From Mycolicibacterium malmesburyense (GTDB taxonomy: Bacteria > Actinomycetota > Actinomycetes > Mycobacteriales > Mycobacteriaceae), in the NCBI RefSeq assembly GCF_001050015.1, contig NZ_CVTB01000269.1:89286-153285 (forward strand): a stretch of 64,000 nucleotides of DNA. Direction: 5' to 3'. The position numbers and the translations under genes were made by a program. This document shows positions 51,837 through 62,303 of this stretch, one piece after another (the first letter of the stretch is position 1; every line of letters starts with the position of its first letter). The notes below the pieces were generated by a model. That model searched no databases and was not told where the DNA came from. It saw only the letters and a list, made by a program, of their open reading frames with translations.

Positions 51837-51842
51837 TAGACT
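51837..51842 (+). promoter_or_regulatory. Likely -10 of ideR
   Basis: TAGACT lies 25 nt before the ideR ATG; ggaggg at 51854-51859 is the ribosome binding site. No IdeR-type iron box was seen here. Confidence 0.5.
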
Positions 51843-51867
51843 CGGCGTCTGACGGAGGGTTAGCGCA

Positions 51868-52563
51868 ATGAATGATCTGGTCGACACCACAGAGATGTAC
51901 CTGCGGACGATCTACGACCTCGAGGAAGAGGGCGTGGTGCCCCTGCGTGCTCGTATCGCGGAACGTCTCGATCAGAGCGGTCCCACCGTCAGCCAGACGG
52001 TGTCGCGGATGGAACGCGACGGCCTGCTGCACGTCGCGGGCGATCGCCACCTCGAGCTGACCGAAAAGGGCCGCGCCCTCGCCGTCGCTGTCATGCGCAA
52101 GCACCGACTCGCCGAGAGGTTGCTCGTCGACGTCATCGGCCTGCCCTGGGAGGAAGTCCACGCCGAGGCATGCCGCTGGGAGCACGTGATGAGCGAGGAC
52201 GTCGAGCGCCGACTCGTCCAGGTGCTCAATAACCCGACCACCTCCCCGTTCGGCAACCCGATCCCCGGCCTGTCGGAGCTGGGCCTGATCAGCACGTCGC
52301 CCGATGGCGACCCGCTGAACCTCGTGCGGCTCACCGAGTTGCCCGCCGGGATGCCCGTCGCAGTGGTGGTGCGCCAGCTGACCGAGCATGTCCAGGGCGA
52401 CGTCGACCTGATCAGCCGGCTCAAGGACGCGGGCGTCGTGCCGAACGCCAGGGTCACCGTGCAGGCCAACGACCACGGCGGGGTGATGATCGTGATCCCC
52501 GGCCACGAGCAGGTCGAGCTGCCCCACCAGATGGCGCACGCAGTCAAGGTCGAAAAGGTCTGA
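51868..52563 (+). CDS. ideR: Iron-dependent regulator IdeR
   Basis: DtxR-family Fe2+-activated repressor and activator (Rv2711), 231 residues. It controls siderophore synthesis, iron storage and uptake. The metal ligands of the M. tuberculosis protein are all present at the same numbers: Met10, His79, Glu83, His98, Cys102, Glu105 and His106. The HTH is near residues 27-50 (ERLDQSGPTVSQTVSRMER) and the SH3-like domain spans ~150-231. It is downstream of sigB with its own promoter. Confidence 0.98.
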   Translation: MNDLVDTTEMYLRTIYDLEEEGVVPLRARIAERLDQSGPTVSQTVSRMERDGLLHVAGDRHLELTEKGRALAVAVMRKHRLAERLLVDVIGLPWEEVHAEACRWEHVMSEDVERRLVQVLNNPTTSPFGNPIPGLSELGLISTSPDGDPLNLVRLTELPAGMPVAVVVRQLTEHVQGDVDLISRLKDAGVVPNARVTVQANDHGGVMIVIPGHEQVELPHQMAHAVKVEKV

Positions 52564-52620
52564 CCGAGCGCGCCAGCCGGCAGACGGGCGCGCCGCCGGA
52601 CACGGGCGCGCCGCCGGCGT

Positions 52621-53661
52621 TCAGCCGGCCCGCTTCCCGAACGCCTGCCGCGGCGGTAACCGCACTCCCAGCTGATCGGCCAGCCGGTAACCCGTAGCCG
52701 CGAGCTCCCGAATCCGCTCTGGCCGCAGACCGGACTGCAGAGCCGTGTCGAGCATGCCCGCCATCCGATGCGTGTCGTCACAGCGCAGCGCGGCCTCCAG
52801 TGACACCCCGGCCAGCGGACCGTCGCCGCGGGCGTAGGCGGAGAACGCCAGCAGCACCAGCGCTTCGGCCCGCCACGGCTCCGGGAGCCGCCGCGACAGC
52901 TCCGCCCACAGAGACTCCGCCTGCGTCGCGCGCTCACCCACCGCAAGGGCGTAGAGCGTGTCACGCACCTGCAGATCCGTCAGCGCGGCCGCGATCAGCG
53001 CGAGCGTGTCATCGGTCAACTCGTCGCCTTCGGCGACGCGGGTGGCCGCGGTCATCACCGCCACGATGTCGCGGCATGCGTCGGCGTCACAGCGGCCGGC
53101 CTGCAGGTCCTCGATGCGGTCGGTCAACGCAGCCGCACGGACGGGATCGTCGACCGCGATGACGGCCTGCAACTCTGCGCGCCGGGCGTAGAGCCTGCGC
53201 CCGTCCAGCACGGCCGCCATCGCCAGCGGAGACGCCGCCGGGTCGTCCACGGTGCCCGACGCGCCGCACCCGTCGGCACAGTGCCAACGCCCGCCGGCCG
53301 CGATCCGGTCGACGACATGCGCGGCGAGCAGTTCGATACCCCGATCGGCGAGCGCGGCGGCCAACGTCGCCGCCAGCTCGCGGTATTCGTCGTTGCAGAG
53401 CCGGCAGCCGGCGCCCTCCTCGTCCACGACGACGGCGATCGCCGAGTCCGGTCGCGCGGAGGCGGCCACCTCGGCGATGTGCTCGACGGTTTCGGAAAGC
53501 TCGTCGGAGAGATCCACGCGCATGACACATCCCAGCGCGCCGCGGTCCACGGTCACGAGCACGAGGGATTTCTCGGGGACGAAGCCGAGGACGGCGGGTA
53601 GCGCGGCGATCAGGACCGCCGGGCGGTCAAGGTGAAAATCGGGTGATTCTGAGGTCGTCAT
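52621..53661 (-). CDS. DUF4192 protein
   Basis: 346-residue conserved actinobacterial protein (DUF4192; Rv2712c). Family markers are DRPAVLIAALPAVLGFVPEKSLVLV at the N-terminus and ALVLLAFSAYARGDGPLAGVSLEAAL in the helical C-terminal half. Predicted soluble. Unknown function. ATG at 53661 is the family start. It is convergent with ideR; the 57-nt spacer between them contains two 16-bp GC-rich direct repeats (52584-52599 and 52602-52617). Confidence 0.9.
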   Translation of the reverse strand: MTTSESPDFHLDRPAVLIAALPAVLGFVPEKSLVLVTVDRGALGCVMRVDLSDELSETVEHIAEVAASARPDSAIAVVVDEEGAGCRLCNDEYRELAATLAAALADRGIELLAAHVVDRIAAGGRWHCADGCGASGTVDDPAASPLAMAAVLDGRRLYARRAELQAVIAVDDPVRAAALTDRIEDLQAGRCDADACRDIVAVMTAATRVAEGDELTDDTLALIAAALTDLQVRDTLYALAVGERATQAESLWAELSRRLPEPWRAEALVLLAFSAYARGDGPLAGVSLEAALRCDDTHRMAGMLDTALQSGLRPERIRELAATGYRLADQLGVRLPPRQAFGKRAG

Positions 53662-53814
53662 GAGGCGACCCTCCCCGCCGGATCGGACGGCGATCGCCCG
53701 TCGACGGCCCCGGCCCGCCCCACTGTGGATCAATCCGGGGTTGGGGATGATTTCAACTACCGTTGAGGCCAGTCGGCGTGCGGAAAGCGCCCAACCGGCG
53801 TACAGATTGTTGCC

Positions 53815-55230
53815 ATGGCTTCCATGCTCGAGTACGACCTCGTCGTCATCGGTTCGGGACCCGGTGGGCAGAAGGCCGCGATCGCCGCCGCCAAGCTCGG
53901 CAAGACAGTCGCGGTCGTCGAGCGGGGCCGGATGCTGGGCGGCGTGTGCGTAAACACCGGGACCATCCCCTCCAAGACTCTGCGCGAGGCCGTCGTCTAC
54001 CTCACGGGCATGAGCCAGCGCGAGCTGTACGGCGCCAGCTATCGGGTCAAGGAGAAGATCACCCCCGCCGATCTGCTGGCCCGCACCAGCCACGTGATCA
54101 ACAAAGAGCAGGACGTCGTGCGCTCTCAGCTGATGCGCAACCGCATCGACCTCATCCAGGGCCACGGCAGGTTCATCGACGCACACACCGTACTGGTCGA
54201 GGAACCCACCCGCGGCGAGCGCACCACGGTCACCGGTGAGTACGTCCTGATCGCCACCGGCACCAAACCGGCCCGTCCGGCCGGCGTGGAGTTCGACGAG
54301 GAACGCGTGCTGGACTCCGACGGAATCCTCGACCTCAAGTCGCTGCCCGCGACGATGGTCGTCGTCGGCGCCGGGGTGATCGGCATCGAGTACGCGTCGA
54401 TGTTCGCCGCGCTGGGCACCAAGGTCACCGTCGTGGAGAAGCGCGACACCATGCTCGACTTCTGCGATCCCGAGATCGTCGAGGCGCTCAAGTTCCACCT
54501 GCGCGACCTCGCGGTGACGTTCCGGTTCGGCGAGGAGGTCACGGCCGTCGACGTCGGGGCCGCCGGGACCGTCACGACGCTGGCCAGCGGTAAGCAGATC
54601 CCCGCCGAGACCGTGATGTATTCGGCGGGCCGGCAGGGCCAGACCGAGCACCTCGACCTGGGCAACGCGGGCCTGGAAACCGACCCGCGCGGCCGCATCG
54701 ACGTCGACAGCAACTTCCAGACCAAGGTCGACCACATCTACGCCGTCGGCGACGTGATCGGCTTCCCCGCGTTGGCCGCGACGTCGATGGACCAGGGCAG
54801 GCTGGCGGCCTACCACGCGTTCGGCGAGCCGGCCAAGGGCATGACCGACCTGCAACCGATCGGCATCTACTCGATCCCGGAGGTGTCCTACGTCGGCGCC
54901 ACCGAGGTCGAACTCACGCGTAACGCGATCCCCTACGAGGTCGGGGTCTCGCGCTACCGCGAGCTGGCCAGGGGTCAGATCGCCGGCGATTCGTACGGCA
55001 TGCTCAAGCTGTTGGTGTCGACCGACGACCTCAAGCTGCTCGGAGTGCACATCTTCGGCACCAGCGCCACCGAAATGGTGCACATCGGCCAGGCCGTCAT
55101 GGGCTGCGCAGGGACGGTCGAGTACCTCGTCGACGCCGTGTTCAACTACCCCACCTTCTCCGAGGCGTACAAGGTGGCGGCGCTGGACGTGATGAACAAG
55201 CTGCGCGCGCTCAACCAGTTCCGCGCCTAG
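53815..55230 (+). CDS. sthA: Soluble pyridine nucleotide transhydrogenase
   Basis: FAD enzyme that moves reducing equivalents between NADH and NADP+ (Rv2713), 471 residues. The N-terminus [21 protein letters not shown] is the FAD site. The active-site region [19 protein letters not shown] has one cysteine where disulfide reductases have two, as expected for SthA. The second Rossmann motif is [17 protein letters not shown]. The dimer interface near the C-terminus is complete. It is divergent from DUF4192. Confidence 0.95.
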   Translation: MASMLEYDLVVIGSGPGGQKAAIAAAKLGKTVAVVERGRMLGGVCVNTGTIPSKTLREAVVYLTGMSQRELYGASYRVKEKITPADLLARTSHVINKEQDVVRSQLMRNRIDLIQGHGRFIDAHTVLVEEPTRGERTTVTGEYVLIATGTKPARPAGVEFDEERVLDSDGILDLKSLPATMVVVGAGVIGIEYASMFAALGTKVTVVEKRDTMLDFCDPEIVEALKFHLRDLAVTFRFGEEVTAVDVGAAGTVTTLASGKQIPAETVMYSAGRQGQTEHLDLGNAGLETDPRGRIDVDSNFQTKVDHIYAVGDVIGFPALAATSMDQGRLAAYHAFGEPAKGMTDLQPIGIYSIPEVSYVGATEVELTRNAIPYEVGVSRYRELARGQIAGDSYGMLKLLVSTDDLKLLGVHIFGTSATEMVHIGQAVMGCAGTVEYLVDAVFNYPTFSEAYKVAALDVMNKLRALNQFRA

Positions 55231-55369
55231 CGAACACCAGGCACGTCGGCAAACAAATCCGCCGCCTCGCGCATGGGATGCCCGCCAGCGGGAACGCAAC
55301 GTGCGCGACACTAGTTGTCACTGTAAGAAGACGTTCACGGTCTGGCACCACCGCAAGGAGGCGAGGCTC

Positions 55370-56359
55370 ATGACTGACAACGCTGGTAACCCCGAGCAGC
55401 ACTACCAGCCGGAACAATCAGGCATGTACGAGTTGGAGTTCCCCGCGCCCCAGCTGTCGTCCAAGGACGGCCGGGGGCCGGTGCTGATCCACGCCCTCGA
55501 AGGCTTCTCCGACGCCGGGCACGCCATCCGGTTGGCGGGCCAGCACCTGAAGGAGACGCTCGACACCGAGTTGGTGGCGTCGTTCGCGATCGACGAGCTG
55601 CTGGACTACCGGTCCCGGCGTCCGTTGATGACGTTCAAGACCGACCACTTCACCCACTACGAGAACCCCGAGCTCAACCTGTACGCCCTGCGCGACACCG
55701 TCGGCACCCCGTTCCTGCTCCTCGCCGGGCTGGAACCGGACCTGCGCTGGGAACGGTTCATCACCGCGGTGCGGCTCCTGGCCGAGCAACTCGGCGTGCG
55801 CCGCGTCGTGGGGCTGGGCACCATCCCCATGGCGGTGCCCCACACCCGCCCCATCACGATGACCGCGCACTCGAGCGACAAGGAACTCATCTCCGACCAC
55901 CAGCCGTGGATCGGCGAGGTCCAGGTTCCCGCGAGCGTGTCGAACCTGCTCGAGTTCCGGATGTCGCAGCACGGGCACGAGGTCGTCGGCTACACCGTCC
56001 ACGTGCCGCATTACCTGGCGCAGACCGACTATCCCGCGGCGGCGGAGGCGTTGCTGGCCGAGGTCGCCAGGAACGCCTCGCTCCAGATCCCGCTCGAGGC
56101 GCTGGTCGCGGCGGGCGCCGAGGTCCTGACCAAGATCAATGAACAGGTCGAGCAGAGCCCCGAGGTGGCGCAGGTGGTGGCCGCCCTCGAGCGCCAGTAC
56201 GACGCGTACATGACCGCCCAGGAGAACCGGTCCCTGCTGGCCAGCGACGAGGACCTGCCCAGCGGCGAGGAACTCGGCGCGGAGTTCGAGCGATTCCTCG
56301 CCCAGCAGGCCGAGAAGAAGTCGAAGGACCGCCTCGAGGACGGCGACGACGCCGGCTGA
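55370..56359 (+). CDS. PAC2-family protein (Rv2714-like)
   Basis: 329-residue protein of the PAC2 (proteasome assembly chaperone 2-like) superfamily, conserved in actinobacteria. Markers: VLIHALEGFSDAGHAIRLAG near the N-terminus, VRRVVGLGTIPMAVPHTRP in the middle, and a helical acidic C-terminus ending EKKSKDRLEDGDDAG. The ATG at 55370 follows aaggagg. The role is unknown. It is the first of three genes in the same direction, with gaps of 66 and 56 nt. Confidence 0.9.
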   Translation: MTDNAGNPEQHYQPEQSGMYELEFPAPQLSSKDGRGPVLIHALEGFSDAGHAIRLAGQHLKETLDTELVASFAIDELLDYRSRRPLMTFKTDHFTHYENPELNLYALRDTVGTPFLLLAGLEPDLRWERFITAVRLLAEQLGVRRVVGLGTIPMAVPHTRPITMTAHSSDKELISDHQPWIGEVQVPASVSNLLEFRMSQHGHEVVGYTVHVPHYLAQTDYPAAAEALLAEVARNASLQIPLEALVAAGAEVLTKINEQVEQSPEVAQVVAALERQYDAYMTAQENRSLLASDEDLPSGEELGAEFERFLAQQAEKKSKDRLEDGDDAG

Positions 56360-56425
56360 TGAAGGTCGCCCGGAGAATGGGCGACTCGAGGAGCGAGGTT
56401 CCCGGCAGCCCGCTAAGTTGACGCA

Positions 56426-57448
56426 ATGGCGCCGCGCAAGCCGAACCTTCGCCCCGTGCGGGATCTGACGCCCGTCCTGCAGTCTCGCACGATCCACGGT
56501 TATCGGCGTGCGTACCGGGTGGCCGGGTCGGGGCCGGCGATCCTGCTGATCCACGGCATCGGCGACAACTCCACGACGTGGGAGACGGTCCAGTCGAAGC
56601 TCGCGCAGCGGTTCACGGTGGTCGCGCCGGACCTGTTGGGACACGGCAAGTCCGACAAACCGCGCGCCGACTACTCGGTCGCCGCCTATGCCAACGGGAT
56701 GCGCGACCTGTTGAGCGTGCTGGACATCGACCGCGTGACCGTGATCGGCCATTCCCTCGGCGGCGGGGTGGCCATGCAGTTCGCGTATCAGTTCCCGCAG
56801 CTGGTCGACCGGCTCATCTTGGTCGGTGCAGGCGGCGTGACCAGGGATGTGAACATCGCGCTGCGGTTCGCCTCGCTGCCGATGGGCAGTGAGGCGCTCG
56901 CGCTGTTGCGCCTGCCCTTCGTGCTGCCGGCCCTGCAGGTGGTGGGCCGCGTCGCCGGCGGTGTGTTCGGATCGACCGGCCTGGGTCGCGACCTGCCACA
57001 GGTGCTTCGCATCCTCAACGACCTACCCGAGCCGACGGCGTCGTCGGCGTTCGCCCGCACCCTGCGCGCGGTCGTCGACTGGCGCGGTCAGGTGGTGACC
57101 ATGCTGGACCGCTGCTACCTGACGCAATCGGTTCCGGTTCAGCTGATCTGGGGTAGCTGCGACGCGGTCATCCCCGTCAGCCACGCCCGGATGGCCCACG
57201 CCGCGATGCCCGGGTCGCAATTGGAGATCTTCGACGGCTCCGGCCATTTCCCGTTCCACGACGACCCGGAACGCTTCGTCGAGGTGGTCGAGAAGTTCGT
57301 CGACACCACCGAACCGGCGGTCTACGACCAGGAGTACCTGCGCGGGCTGCTGCGGGCCGGGATCACCGAGAACACGATCTCCGGTTCGGCCGACACCCGG
57401 GTCGCGGTGCTCGACGCGATGGGCACCGACGAGCGCAGCGCGACCTAG
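56426..57448 (+). CDS. Alpha/beta hydrolase (Rv2715-like)
   Basis: 340-residue Ser-nucleophile hydrolase. [18 protein letters not shown] is the oxyanion region, [15 protein letters not shown] the elbow, [10 protein letters not shown] contains the acid and [12 protein letters not shown] the catalytic His. The lid is hydrophobic ([19 protein letters not shown]). Substrate unknown. TAAGTT at 56414-56419 lies 6 nt before the ATG, so the gene is probably leaderless and independent of the PAC2 gene. Confidence 0.9.
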   Translation: MAPRKPNLRPVRDLTPVLQSRTIHGYRRAYRVAGSGPAILLIHGIGDNSTTWETVQSKLAQRFTVVAPDLLGHGKSDKPRADYSVAAYANGMRDLLSVLDIDRVTVIGHSLGGGVAMQFAYQFPQLVDRLILVGAGGVTRDVNIALRFASLPMGSEALALLRLPFVLPALQVVGRVAGGVFGSTGLGRDLPQVLRILNDLPEPTASSAFARTLRAVVDWRGQVVTMLDRCYLTQSVPVQLIWGSCDAVIPVSHARMAHAAMPGSQLEIFDGSGHFPFHDDPERFVEVVEKFVDTTEPAVYDQEYLRGLLRAGITENTISGSADTRVAVLDAMGTDERSAT

Positions 57449-57504
57449 CGACCGACCCACGCGACCGCGCCAACACCGGGCCGATACGAAGTAGCATCGG
57501 CCCC

Positions 57505-58191
57505 ATGGCCATCGACGTGACGGTGTTGCGAGTCTTCACCGACCCAGACGGCAACCACGGAAATCCACTCGGTGTCGTCGACGCCAGCACCGTCGCCCCG
57601 GACGATCGCCAGCGGATAGCCACCCAATTGGGTTACAGCGAAACGATATTCGTCGATCTACCGGCACCGGGGACCAGCACAGCACACGCGCGCATCCACA
57701 CGCCGGCCGTGGAACTGCCCTTCGCCGGACATCCCACCGTGGGCGCGGCGTGGTGGCTTCGCGAGCAGGGCACTCCCGTGCACACGTTGCGGGTCCCCGC
57801 CGGCATCGTGCAGGTCGGCTACGACGATGACCTCACCTCCGTGCGGGCCCGCGCGGAGTGGGCGCCCGAATTCGCCATCCACGACATCGCCTCCGTCGAC
57901 GAGCTTCTCGCGCTCGACCCGGCGGACTATCCCGACGACATCAACCACTACCTGTGGACGTGGACCGACCGCGACAAAGGTGAGCTGCGGTCGCGGATGT
58001 TCGCCACCGACCTGGGTGTTCCCGAGGACGAAGCCACCGGCGCCGCCGCCGTGCGGATAACCGATTACACCAGCCGAGACCTGACGATCGTGCAGGGCAA
58101 GGGATCGCACATCTACACCGAGTGGAGCCCCGAGGGCTGGGTGCGTGTCGCCGGCCGGGTGGTCAGCGACGGCGTCAAGCAGATCGACTGA
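57505..58191 (+). CDS. PhzF-family isomerase-like protein (Rv2716-like)
   Basis: 228-residue protein of the PhzF/DAP-epimerase-like fold, shorter than the ~280 of PhzF. The catalytic-region sequence [10 protein letters not shown] has the conserved Glu, and [19 protein letters not shown] is the family signature. The C-terminal half [11 protein letters not shown] replaces the usual GSAxG. It is probably an isomerase with unknown substrate. TAGCAT at 57492-57497 is 7 nt before the ATG (leaderless). Convergent with nrdR 23 nt downstream. Confidence 0.9.
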   Translation: MAIDVTVLRVFTDPDGNHGNPLGVVDASTVAPDDRQRIATQLGYSETIFVDLPAPGTSTAHARIHTPAVELPFAGHPTVGAAWWLREQGTPVHTLRVPAGIVQVGYDDDLTSVRARAEWAPEFAIHDIASVDELLALDPADYPDDINHYLWTWTDRDKGELRSRMFATDLGVPEDEATGAAAVRITDYTSRDLTIVQGKGSHIYTEWSPEGWVRVAGRVVSDGVKQID

Positions 58192-58214
58192 GCGGAACGA
58201 AGACGGGCGCCTCG

Positions 58215-58682
58215 TCAGCTGGCGGTCGGTTGCGGCGCGTTCCGGTGCGCCCTGAGCGCCTCGATCTCGCGTTCGAAGTCCTCGGCCGAGGTGAATCCCC
58301 GATACACCGAGGCGAAACGCAGGTAGGCCACCTCGTCGAGATCTCGCAGCGGCCCGAGGATGGCGAGACCCACCTCATGGCTGGGCACCTCGGGTCCCGC
58401 GGCGCGGACGGCGTCCTCGACCTGCTGGGCCAGCAGGTTCAGCGCGTCCTCGTCGACCTGACTCCCCTGGCAAGCCCGGCGCACACCCCTGATGACCTTC
58501 TCGCGGCTGAACGGTTCGGTGACACCGCTGCGCTTCACGACGGCCAGAACTGCGGTCTCCACCGTGGTGAACCGACGACCGCATTCCGGGCACGACCGCC
58601 GCCGACGGATGGCCTGACCCTCGTCGGTCTCACGGGAGTCCACCACGCGCGAATCGGGGTGACGACAGAACGGACAGTGCAT
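58215..58682 (-). CDS. nrdR: Transcriptional repressor NrdR
   Basis: ATP/dATP-responsive repressor of ribonucleotide reductase genes (Rv2718c), 155 residues. The zinc ribbon [18 protein letters not shown] with [10 protein letters not shown] binds DNA; the ATP-cone domain follows ([24 protein letters not shown]). Full length. No NrdR-box pair was found in the immediate upstream spacer. It lies in the same order next to chiZ-lexA as in M. tuberculosis. Confidence 0.96.
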   Translation of the reverse strand: MHCPFCRHPDSRVVDSRETDEGQAIRRRRSCPECGRRFTTVETAVLAVVKRSGVTEPFSREKVIRGVRRACQGSQVDEDALNLLAQQVEDAVRAAGPEVPSHEVGLAILGPLRDLDEVAYLRFASVYRGFTSAEDFEREIEALRAHRNAPQPTAS

Positions 58683-58842
58683 CACCGCTCCTTCGTCGCG
58701 CCGACAAACGACCAACTCGAACCTCTCCGAGCGTACCTGCGGCGGGTTGCGGAAGCCCAGCACCGCGCTGAACGGCGCGTACTCGCACGATCTGTCGGTG
58801 AACATGTCTGCGCAACAAGTCGTTTGCCGGTGCCCGGTGACG

Positions 58843-59295
58843 TCAGCCGACCGGGGCGATCAGGGTCTGCCCGGCATCCAGCGACGACGAATCGAGCTGG
58901 TTCAGCTCCCGGATCCGGTCCACCACCTGGGCCACCGGCGCGCCGGGGGCGACCCGCAGGGCCACCTGCTGCAGGCTCTCGCCGGTCTGGACCTGCACCA
59001 CCGCGAGTCGGTTGGGCACCGCGGCCGACGTGTCACCGACCACTCCGCCGAACTGCGCGACGAGGCCGAGCCACACCGTGATACCCGCCGCGACCAAGCT
59101 CAACAGCACCGTCGTGACCGGCGTGATCGGCCGCCGCCGGTGCGAGGCGCGCGACATCAGCACGCCGGTTCCGCGGTAGCGCACCGCCGCACCGCCCGGT
59201 CGGGTGGCCGACGGCCGCCGACGGGCGCGAACCGGTCGGTTACCGGTCCTGACCACGCGTTGGGCCTGATAGTCGTGGGTGTCGAGAACGGTCAT
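58843..59295 (-). CDS. chiZ: ChiZ-like LysM membrane protein, SOS-controlled
   Basis: About 150-residue membrane protein (Rv2719c counterpart). A basic cytoplasmic N-terminus of about 60 residues is followed by one transmembrane segment ([21 protein letters not shown]) and a periplasmic LysM domain ([17 protein letters not shown]...[18 protein letters not shown]). Rv2719c is reported to be DNA-damage-induced and to delay cell division. The start is MTVLDT or the preceding Met 3 nt upstream. It is divergent from lexA; an SOS box sits at 59346-59361. Confidence 0.9.
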   Translation of the reverse strand: MTVLDTHDYQAQRVVRTGNRPVRARRRPSATRPGGAAVRYRGTGVLMSRASHRRRPITPVTTVLLSLVAAGITVWLGLVAQFGGVVGDTSAAVPNRLAVVQVQTGESLQQVALRVAPGAPVAQVVDRIRELNQLDSSSLDAGQTLIAPVG

Positions 59296-59345
59296 CATCC
59301 TGCCTTCCGGTCCGCTGCTGCCTTCGCTCTTGTGTTCGAATCTAC

Positions 59346-59361
59346 TCGATCACATGTTCGA
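59346..59361. promoter_or_regulatory. SOS box (LexA site) for chiZ
   Basis: TCGATCACATGTTCGA, a 16-bp inverted site differing at one position from the mycobacterial consensus TCGAAC-N4-GTTCGA. It lies 50 nt upstream of the chiZ start. Confidence 0.8.
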
Positions 59362-59457
59362 AAGATAGAACGTGTGATCGAATTGTTGTGAAACGATAGA
59401 ACGGGGCACCGACAAGAATCGGCGCGCGACTTCGCGACCTCACCGGCGCAACACGCC

Positions 59458-59473
59458 TCGAACAAATGTTTGA
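59458..59473. promoter_or_regulatory. SOS box (LexA site) for lexA
   Basis: TCGAACAAATGTTTGA, one mismatch to TCGAAC-N4-GTTCGA. It lies about 20 nt upstream of the -10 TACATT (59493-59498) of lexA, over the -35 region, so it should autorepress. Confidence 0.82.
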
Positions 59474-59492
59474 TTAATCGGGTGCCGCGGGT

Positions 59493-59498
59493 TACATT
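59493..59498 (+). promoter_or_regulatory. Likely -10 of a leaderless lexA transcript
   Basis: TACATT lies 7 nt before the lexA ATG at 59506. There is no ribosome binding site. Next to the SOS box at 59458-59473. Confidence 0.65.
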
Positions 59499-59505
59499 CG
59501 GCGGC

Positions 59506-60201
59506 ATGGACTCCAGCAGCGATAACTCGGACGGCACCGGCGGGGCCCGCACCCTGGACTCGGCGCTCACCGAACGCCAGCGCACCATCCTCGACGTGAT
59601 CCGCGCCTCGGTCACCAGCCGCGGCTATCCCCCGAGCATCAGGGAGATCGGCGATGCCGTCGGGTTGACCTCCACCTCCTCGGTCGCCCATCAGCTGCGC
59701 ACGCTGGAGCGCAAAGGCTATCTGCGGCGCGATCCCAACCGGCCGCGCGCCGTCGACGTCCGCGGCGCCGATGACCACGCGACCCCGATCGTCGCCACCG
59801 ACGTCGCCGGCTCCGACGCACTACCGGAGCCGACGTTCGTACCGGTGCTCGGGCGGATCGCCGCTGGCGGGCCGATACTCGCCGAGGAGGCGGTGGAGGA
59901 CGTTTTCCCGCTGCCGCGCGAACTGGTCGGCGAGGGCTCGCTGTTCTTGCTCAAGGTCGTCGGCGATTCGATGGTCGACGCCGCGATCTGCGACGGCGAC
60001 TGGGTCGTCGTACGTCAGCAGAACGTCGCCGACAACGGCGACATCGTGGCCGCGATGATCGACGGCGAGGCCACGGTCAAGACGTTCAAACGCACGCGCG
60101 GACAGGTCTGGTTGATGCCGCACAATCCGGCGTTCGACCCGATTCCCGGCAACGACGCCGCCGTGCTGGGCAAGGTCGTCACCGTCATCCGGAAGATCTA
60201 G
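59506..60201 (+). CDS. lexA: SOS repressor LexA
   Basis: 231-residue self-cleaving repressor (Rv2720). The winged HTH spans ~20-85 ([26 protein letters not shown]). The cleavage site is Ala-Gly in GRIAAGGPI. The Ser-Lys dyad is Ser in VVGDSMVDA and Lys in TVKTFKR. The ATG 59506 is preferred over the in-frame ATT/ATG-like upstream frame because it fits the leaderless promoter. Its stop shares the CTAG with the convergent LGFP gene stop. Confidence 0.97.
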   Translation: MDSSSDNSDGTGGARTLDSALTERQRTILDVIRASVTSRGYPPSIREIGDAVGLTSTSSVAHQLRTLERKGYLRRDPNRPRAVDVRGADDHATPIVATDVAGSDALPEPTFVPVLGRIAAGGPILAEEAVEDVFPLPRELVGEGSLFLLKVVGDSMVDAAICDGDWVVVRQQNVADNGDIVAAMIDGEATVKTFKRTRGQVWLMPHNPAFDPIPGNDAAVLGKVVTVIRKI

Positions 60202-62303
60202 TCGCCCCGGACGAACCCGTTCGTGCGCGCGAATTCCTCACTGGAGAACCAGATCTCGGCCTGCACCTCGTCGTAGTCGGCGGCGGTGGGCAGCCAGTAG
60301 CGGCCCGACTGGGTGTCCGCCTTGATCGGATACCCCTCGGGCGGGTCGGCGGAATCACCGACCGGTAGCCGGAATGCGGGGCTCGGGACCTCCGGCTCGT
60401 CGACGACGATCCTGGCGTGCCGGCCGGTGTCGGTCAGCGAATCACGTTGTTGCGGAGCGGGTTCCGCGGGCGCGGCAGGTTCGTCGAGTTCGCCGGGCAT
60501 CTCAGGCTCGGCAGACACATAGCCGTCGTCGGGTACCTCGTCGAAGTCCTCGGGTGTCGTCTCCTGCTCGCCGGTGACCTCGTCTCGGTCGCCCGTCAGG
60601 CGCTGCGCGGCCATCGCGGCCTCTTCCGACGCCGGAATACGCGTGGGCGCGGTGTCGACGTCGTCAGGATTCTCCTCGTCGTCGACGGCGGCCGACTCCG
60701 TGGTTTCACCGAAGCTCTGCGACGGCACGCCCCACCGGCTGGCCGGTGAGTCGGCGGCCGACTCGCCGGGCGCGGAGAGCGCCCCCAGACCCTCTGAGGC
60801 GTACCGGTCACCGAACAACGCCGCGGACTGATCGCCACCGTCGGACGTGTGTTCGGCCGAACCCGGTGAGCCGTAGGCGTGTTCGGCGTCGGGATCGTAA
60901 CCGTCGTCGTAGCGATCGTCGACCGGCCCGGGACGATCGACGTCCGTGCGACGCCGGTTGCGCAGGGTCGCGAACGCCACCAGGGCGAGAAGAACGAGCA
61001 CCGGCACGATCGCCAGCAGCCACCACCAGCTGAAAGAGAACCAGTTCCGGTCGCCGCCGGACTCCGAGGCCCCCGAGGTGCCGGGGGTTTCAGAGCGCTG
61101 CTCGGCCGGTACCTCGAGGCCGGCCAGGTCGGCCGCGAGATTGGCCGGCTCCGTGCTGAACTCGCCGGTGGACCGATTCCAGGAGACCACGCCGCCGGTG
61201 AACCGCTGCGTGATGACGTCGCCCTTCTCGGTCTGGTCGGCCATCGGGGCGCCGAGCGCGCCCTCGGCGCCGTCGAGCTTGTCCCACGCCGCGCTCATCG
61301 CGCCGCGCACCAGAACCGCGCCGTGGTCCGGCGTCCAGAAGATCACCGGCTTGTCGTCGGCGGCGAACCGTGCCATCCGGCTCGCGGTGGGCAACCCGCC
61401 GTCGGCCTCGCTGCTGATCGGGAATCCGAGGTCGCCCTCGGGCCCGCCGAGGCTTTCGTACTTGGCCAGAACCTGACCGGTGACGACCCGTGCGCCCGTC
61501 TCGGGACTGTAGAAGATCTTGCCGCCGGCGAAGTTCTGGCCCAGGCCGTCCTTGCCGATCGGGTATGCAGGCCCATCGGCGGCCCCGAGCGGCCCGAGCG
61601 GACCTCCGGCCGCGCGGCGGGCGGCATTGATCGCCGACGAGGCATCGCCCGGCACCTGCAGGTCCGCCAACTGCCCGGCAAGATCGGGCGGCACGGTGGT
61701 GAACCGCTTGTCGCGGGTGTTGTAGGTGATCTCGCCGCCGGTGAACTTCTGGGTGATCAGATCACCGCGGTACGTCTCGTCGTCGGCGGGTACCCCGAGC
61801 GTTCCCGTGGAACCGCCCAACTTGTCCCACGCCGCGTTGATCGCCCCGCGGACCACCCGTGCGCCGGTGTCCGGCGTCCAGAAGATCACCGGCTTGTCAC
61901 TGGCGCTGAACGTGACGTTGAAGCTGCCCGAGGCGCGGCCGGGCCCGTCGTCCATGGTCGGGAAGCCGAGATCGCTGTCCGCCGGGCCTCCGAGCGATTC
62001 GTACTTCTCCAGAATCGCGCCCCGCATGATGTGGGCGCCGGTGTCGGGGGTGAAGAAGATCTTGCCGCCGGCGAAGTTCTGCGCGAAGCCGTCCCCGACC
62101 GGGTACACGTCGCCCTGCCTGGGCCCCAGCGCGCCACCGTCACCGCCGCTGGCGTCCCAGGCCGCGCTGATCGCGGCGTTGGCGGCATCGGATTCCGGCG
62201 AGGCGCTCGCCACCGGCGCCAGCAATAGTGCGACGGTGCCCACGAGCAGACCGATCGCCATTCGGCCCAACACCGTGGTGCCCCGGCTGTTCTGCCCGAT
62301 CAT
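60198..62303 (-). CDS. LGFP-repeat membrane-anchored cell-wall protein (Rv2721c-like)
   Basis: 701-residue exported protein. After a signal sequence ([21 protein letters not shown]), it has four to five LGFP-type repeats of ~55 residues each with the pattern GGK-I-F-PDTGA-V-GAI-KY-LGG-x-LGFP; they occur in two similar blocks. One transmembrane helix follows near residues 425-450 ([21 protein letters not shown]). The cytoplasmic tail of about 250 residues is acidic and of low complexity. LGFP repeats are thought to bind the cell wall. The start codon is the ATG before IGQNSRG. Shares CTAG with lexA. Confidence 0.9.
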   Translation of the reverse strand: MIGQNSRGTTVLGRMAIGLLVGTVALLLAPVASASPESDAANAAISAAWDASGGDGGALGPRQGDVYPVGDGFAQNFAGGKIFFTPDTGAHIMRGAILEKYESLGGPADSDLGFPTMDDGPGRASGSFNVTFSASDKPVIFWTPDTGARVVRGAINAAWDKLGGSTGTLGVPADDETYRGDLITQKFTGGEITYNTRDKRFTTVPPDLAGQLADLQVPGDASSAINAARRAAGGPLGPLGAADGPAYPIGKDGLGQNFAGGKIFYSPETGARVVTGQVLAKYESLGGPEGDLGFPISSEADGGLPTASRMARFAADDKPVIFWTPDHGAVLVRGAMSAAWDKLDGAEGALGAPMADQTEKGDVITQRFTGGVVSWNRSTGEFSTEPANLAADLAGLEVPAEQRSETPGTSGASESGGDRNWFSFSWWWLLAIVPVLVLLALVAFATLRNRRRTDVDRPGPVDDRYDDGYDPDAEHAYGSPGSAEHTSDGGDQSAALFGDRYASEGLGALSAPGESAADSPASRWGVPSQSFGETTESAAVDDEENPDDVDTAPTRIPASEEAAMAAQRLTGDRDEVTGEQETTPEDFDEVPDDGYVSAEPEMPGELDEPAAPAEPAPQQRDSLTDTGRHARIVVDEPEVPSPAFRLPVGDSADPPEGYPIKADTQSGRYWLPTAADYDEVQAEIWFSSEEFARTNGFVRGD

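Noticed and set aside
51780..51867. IdeR-type iron box near ideR
   Set aside because: No sequence near TTAGGTTAGGCTAACCTAA could be found.
52584..52617. Two 16-bp GC-rich direct repeats with an 18-nt period between ideR and DUF4192
   Set aside because: Only two copies in a spacer of extreme composition, not enough to claim a repeat element.
58683..58842. Possible NrdR-box pair upstream of nrdR
   Set aside because: No two ACA-centred palindromic boxes with the proper spacing were seen.
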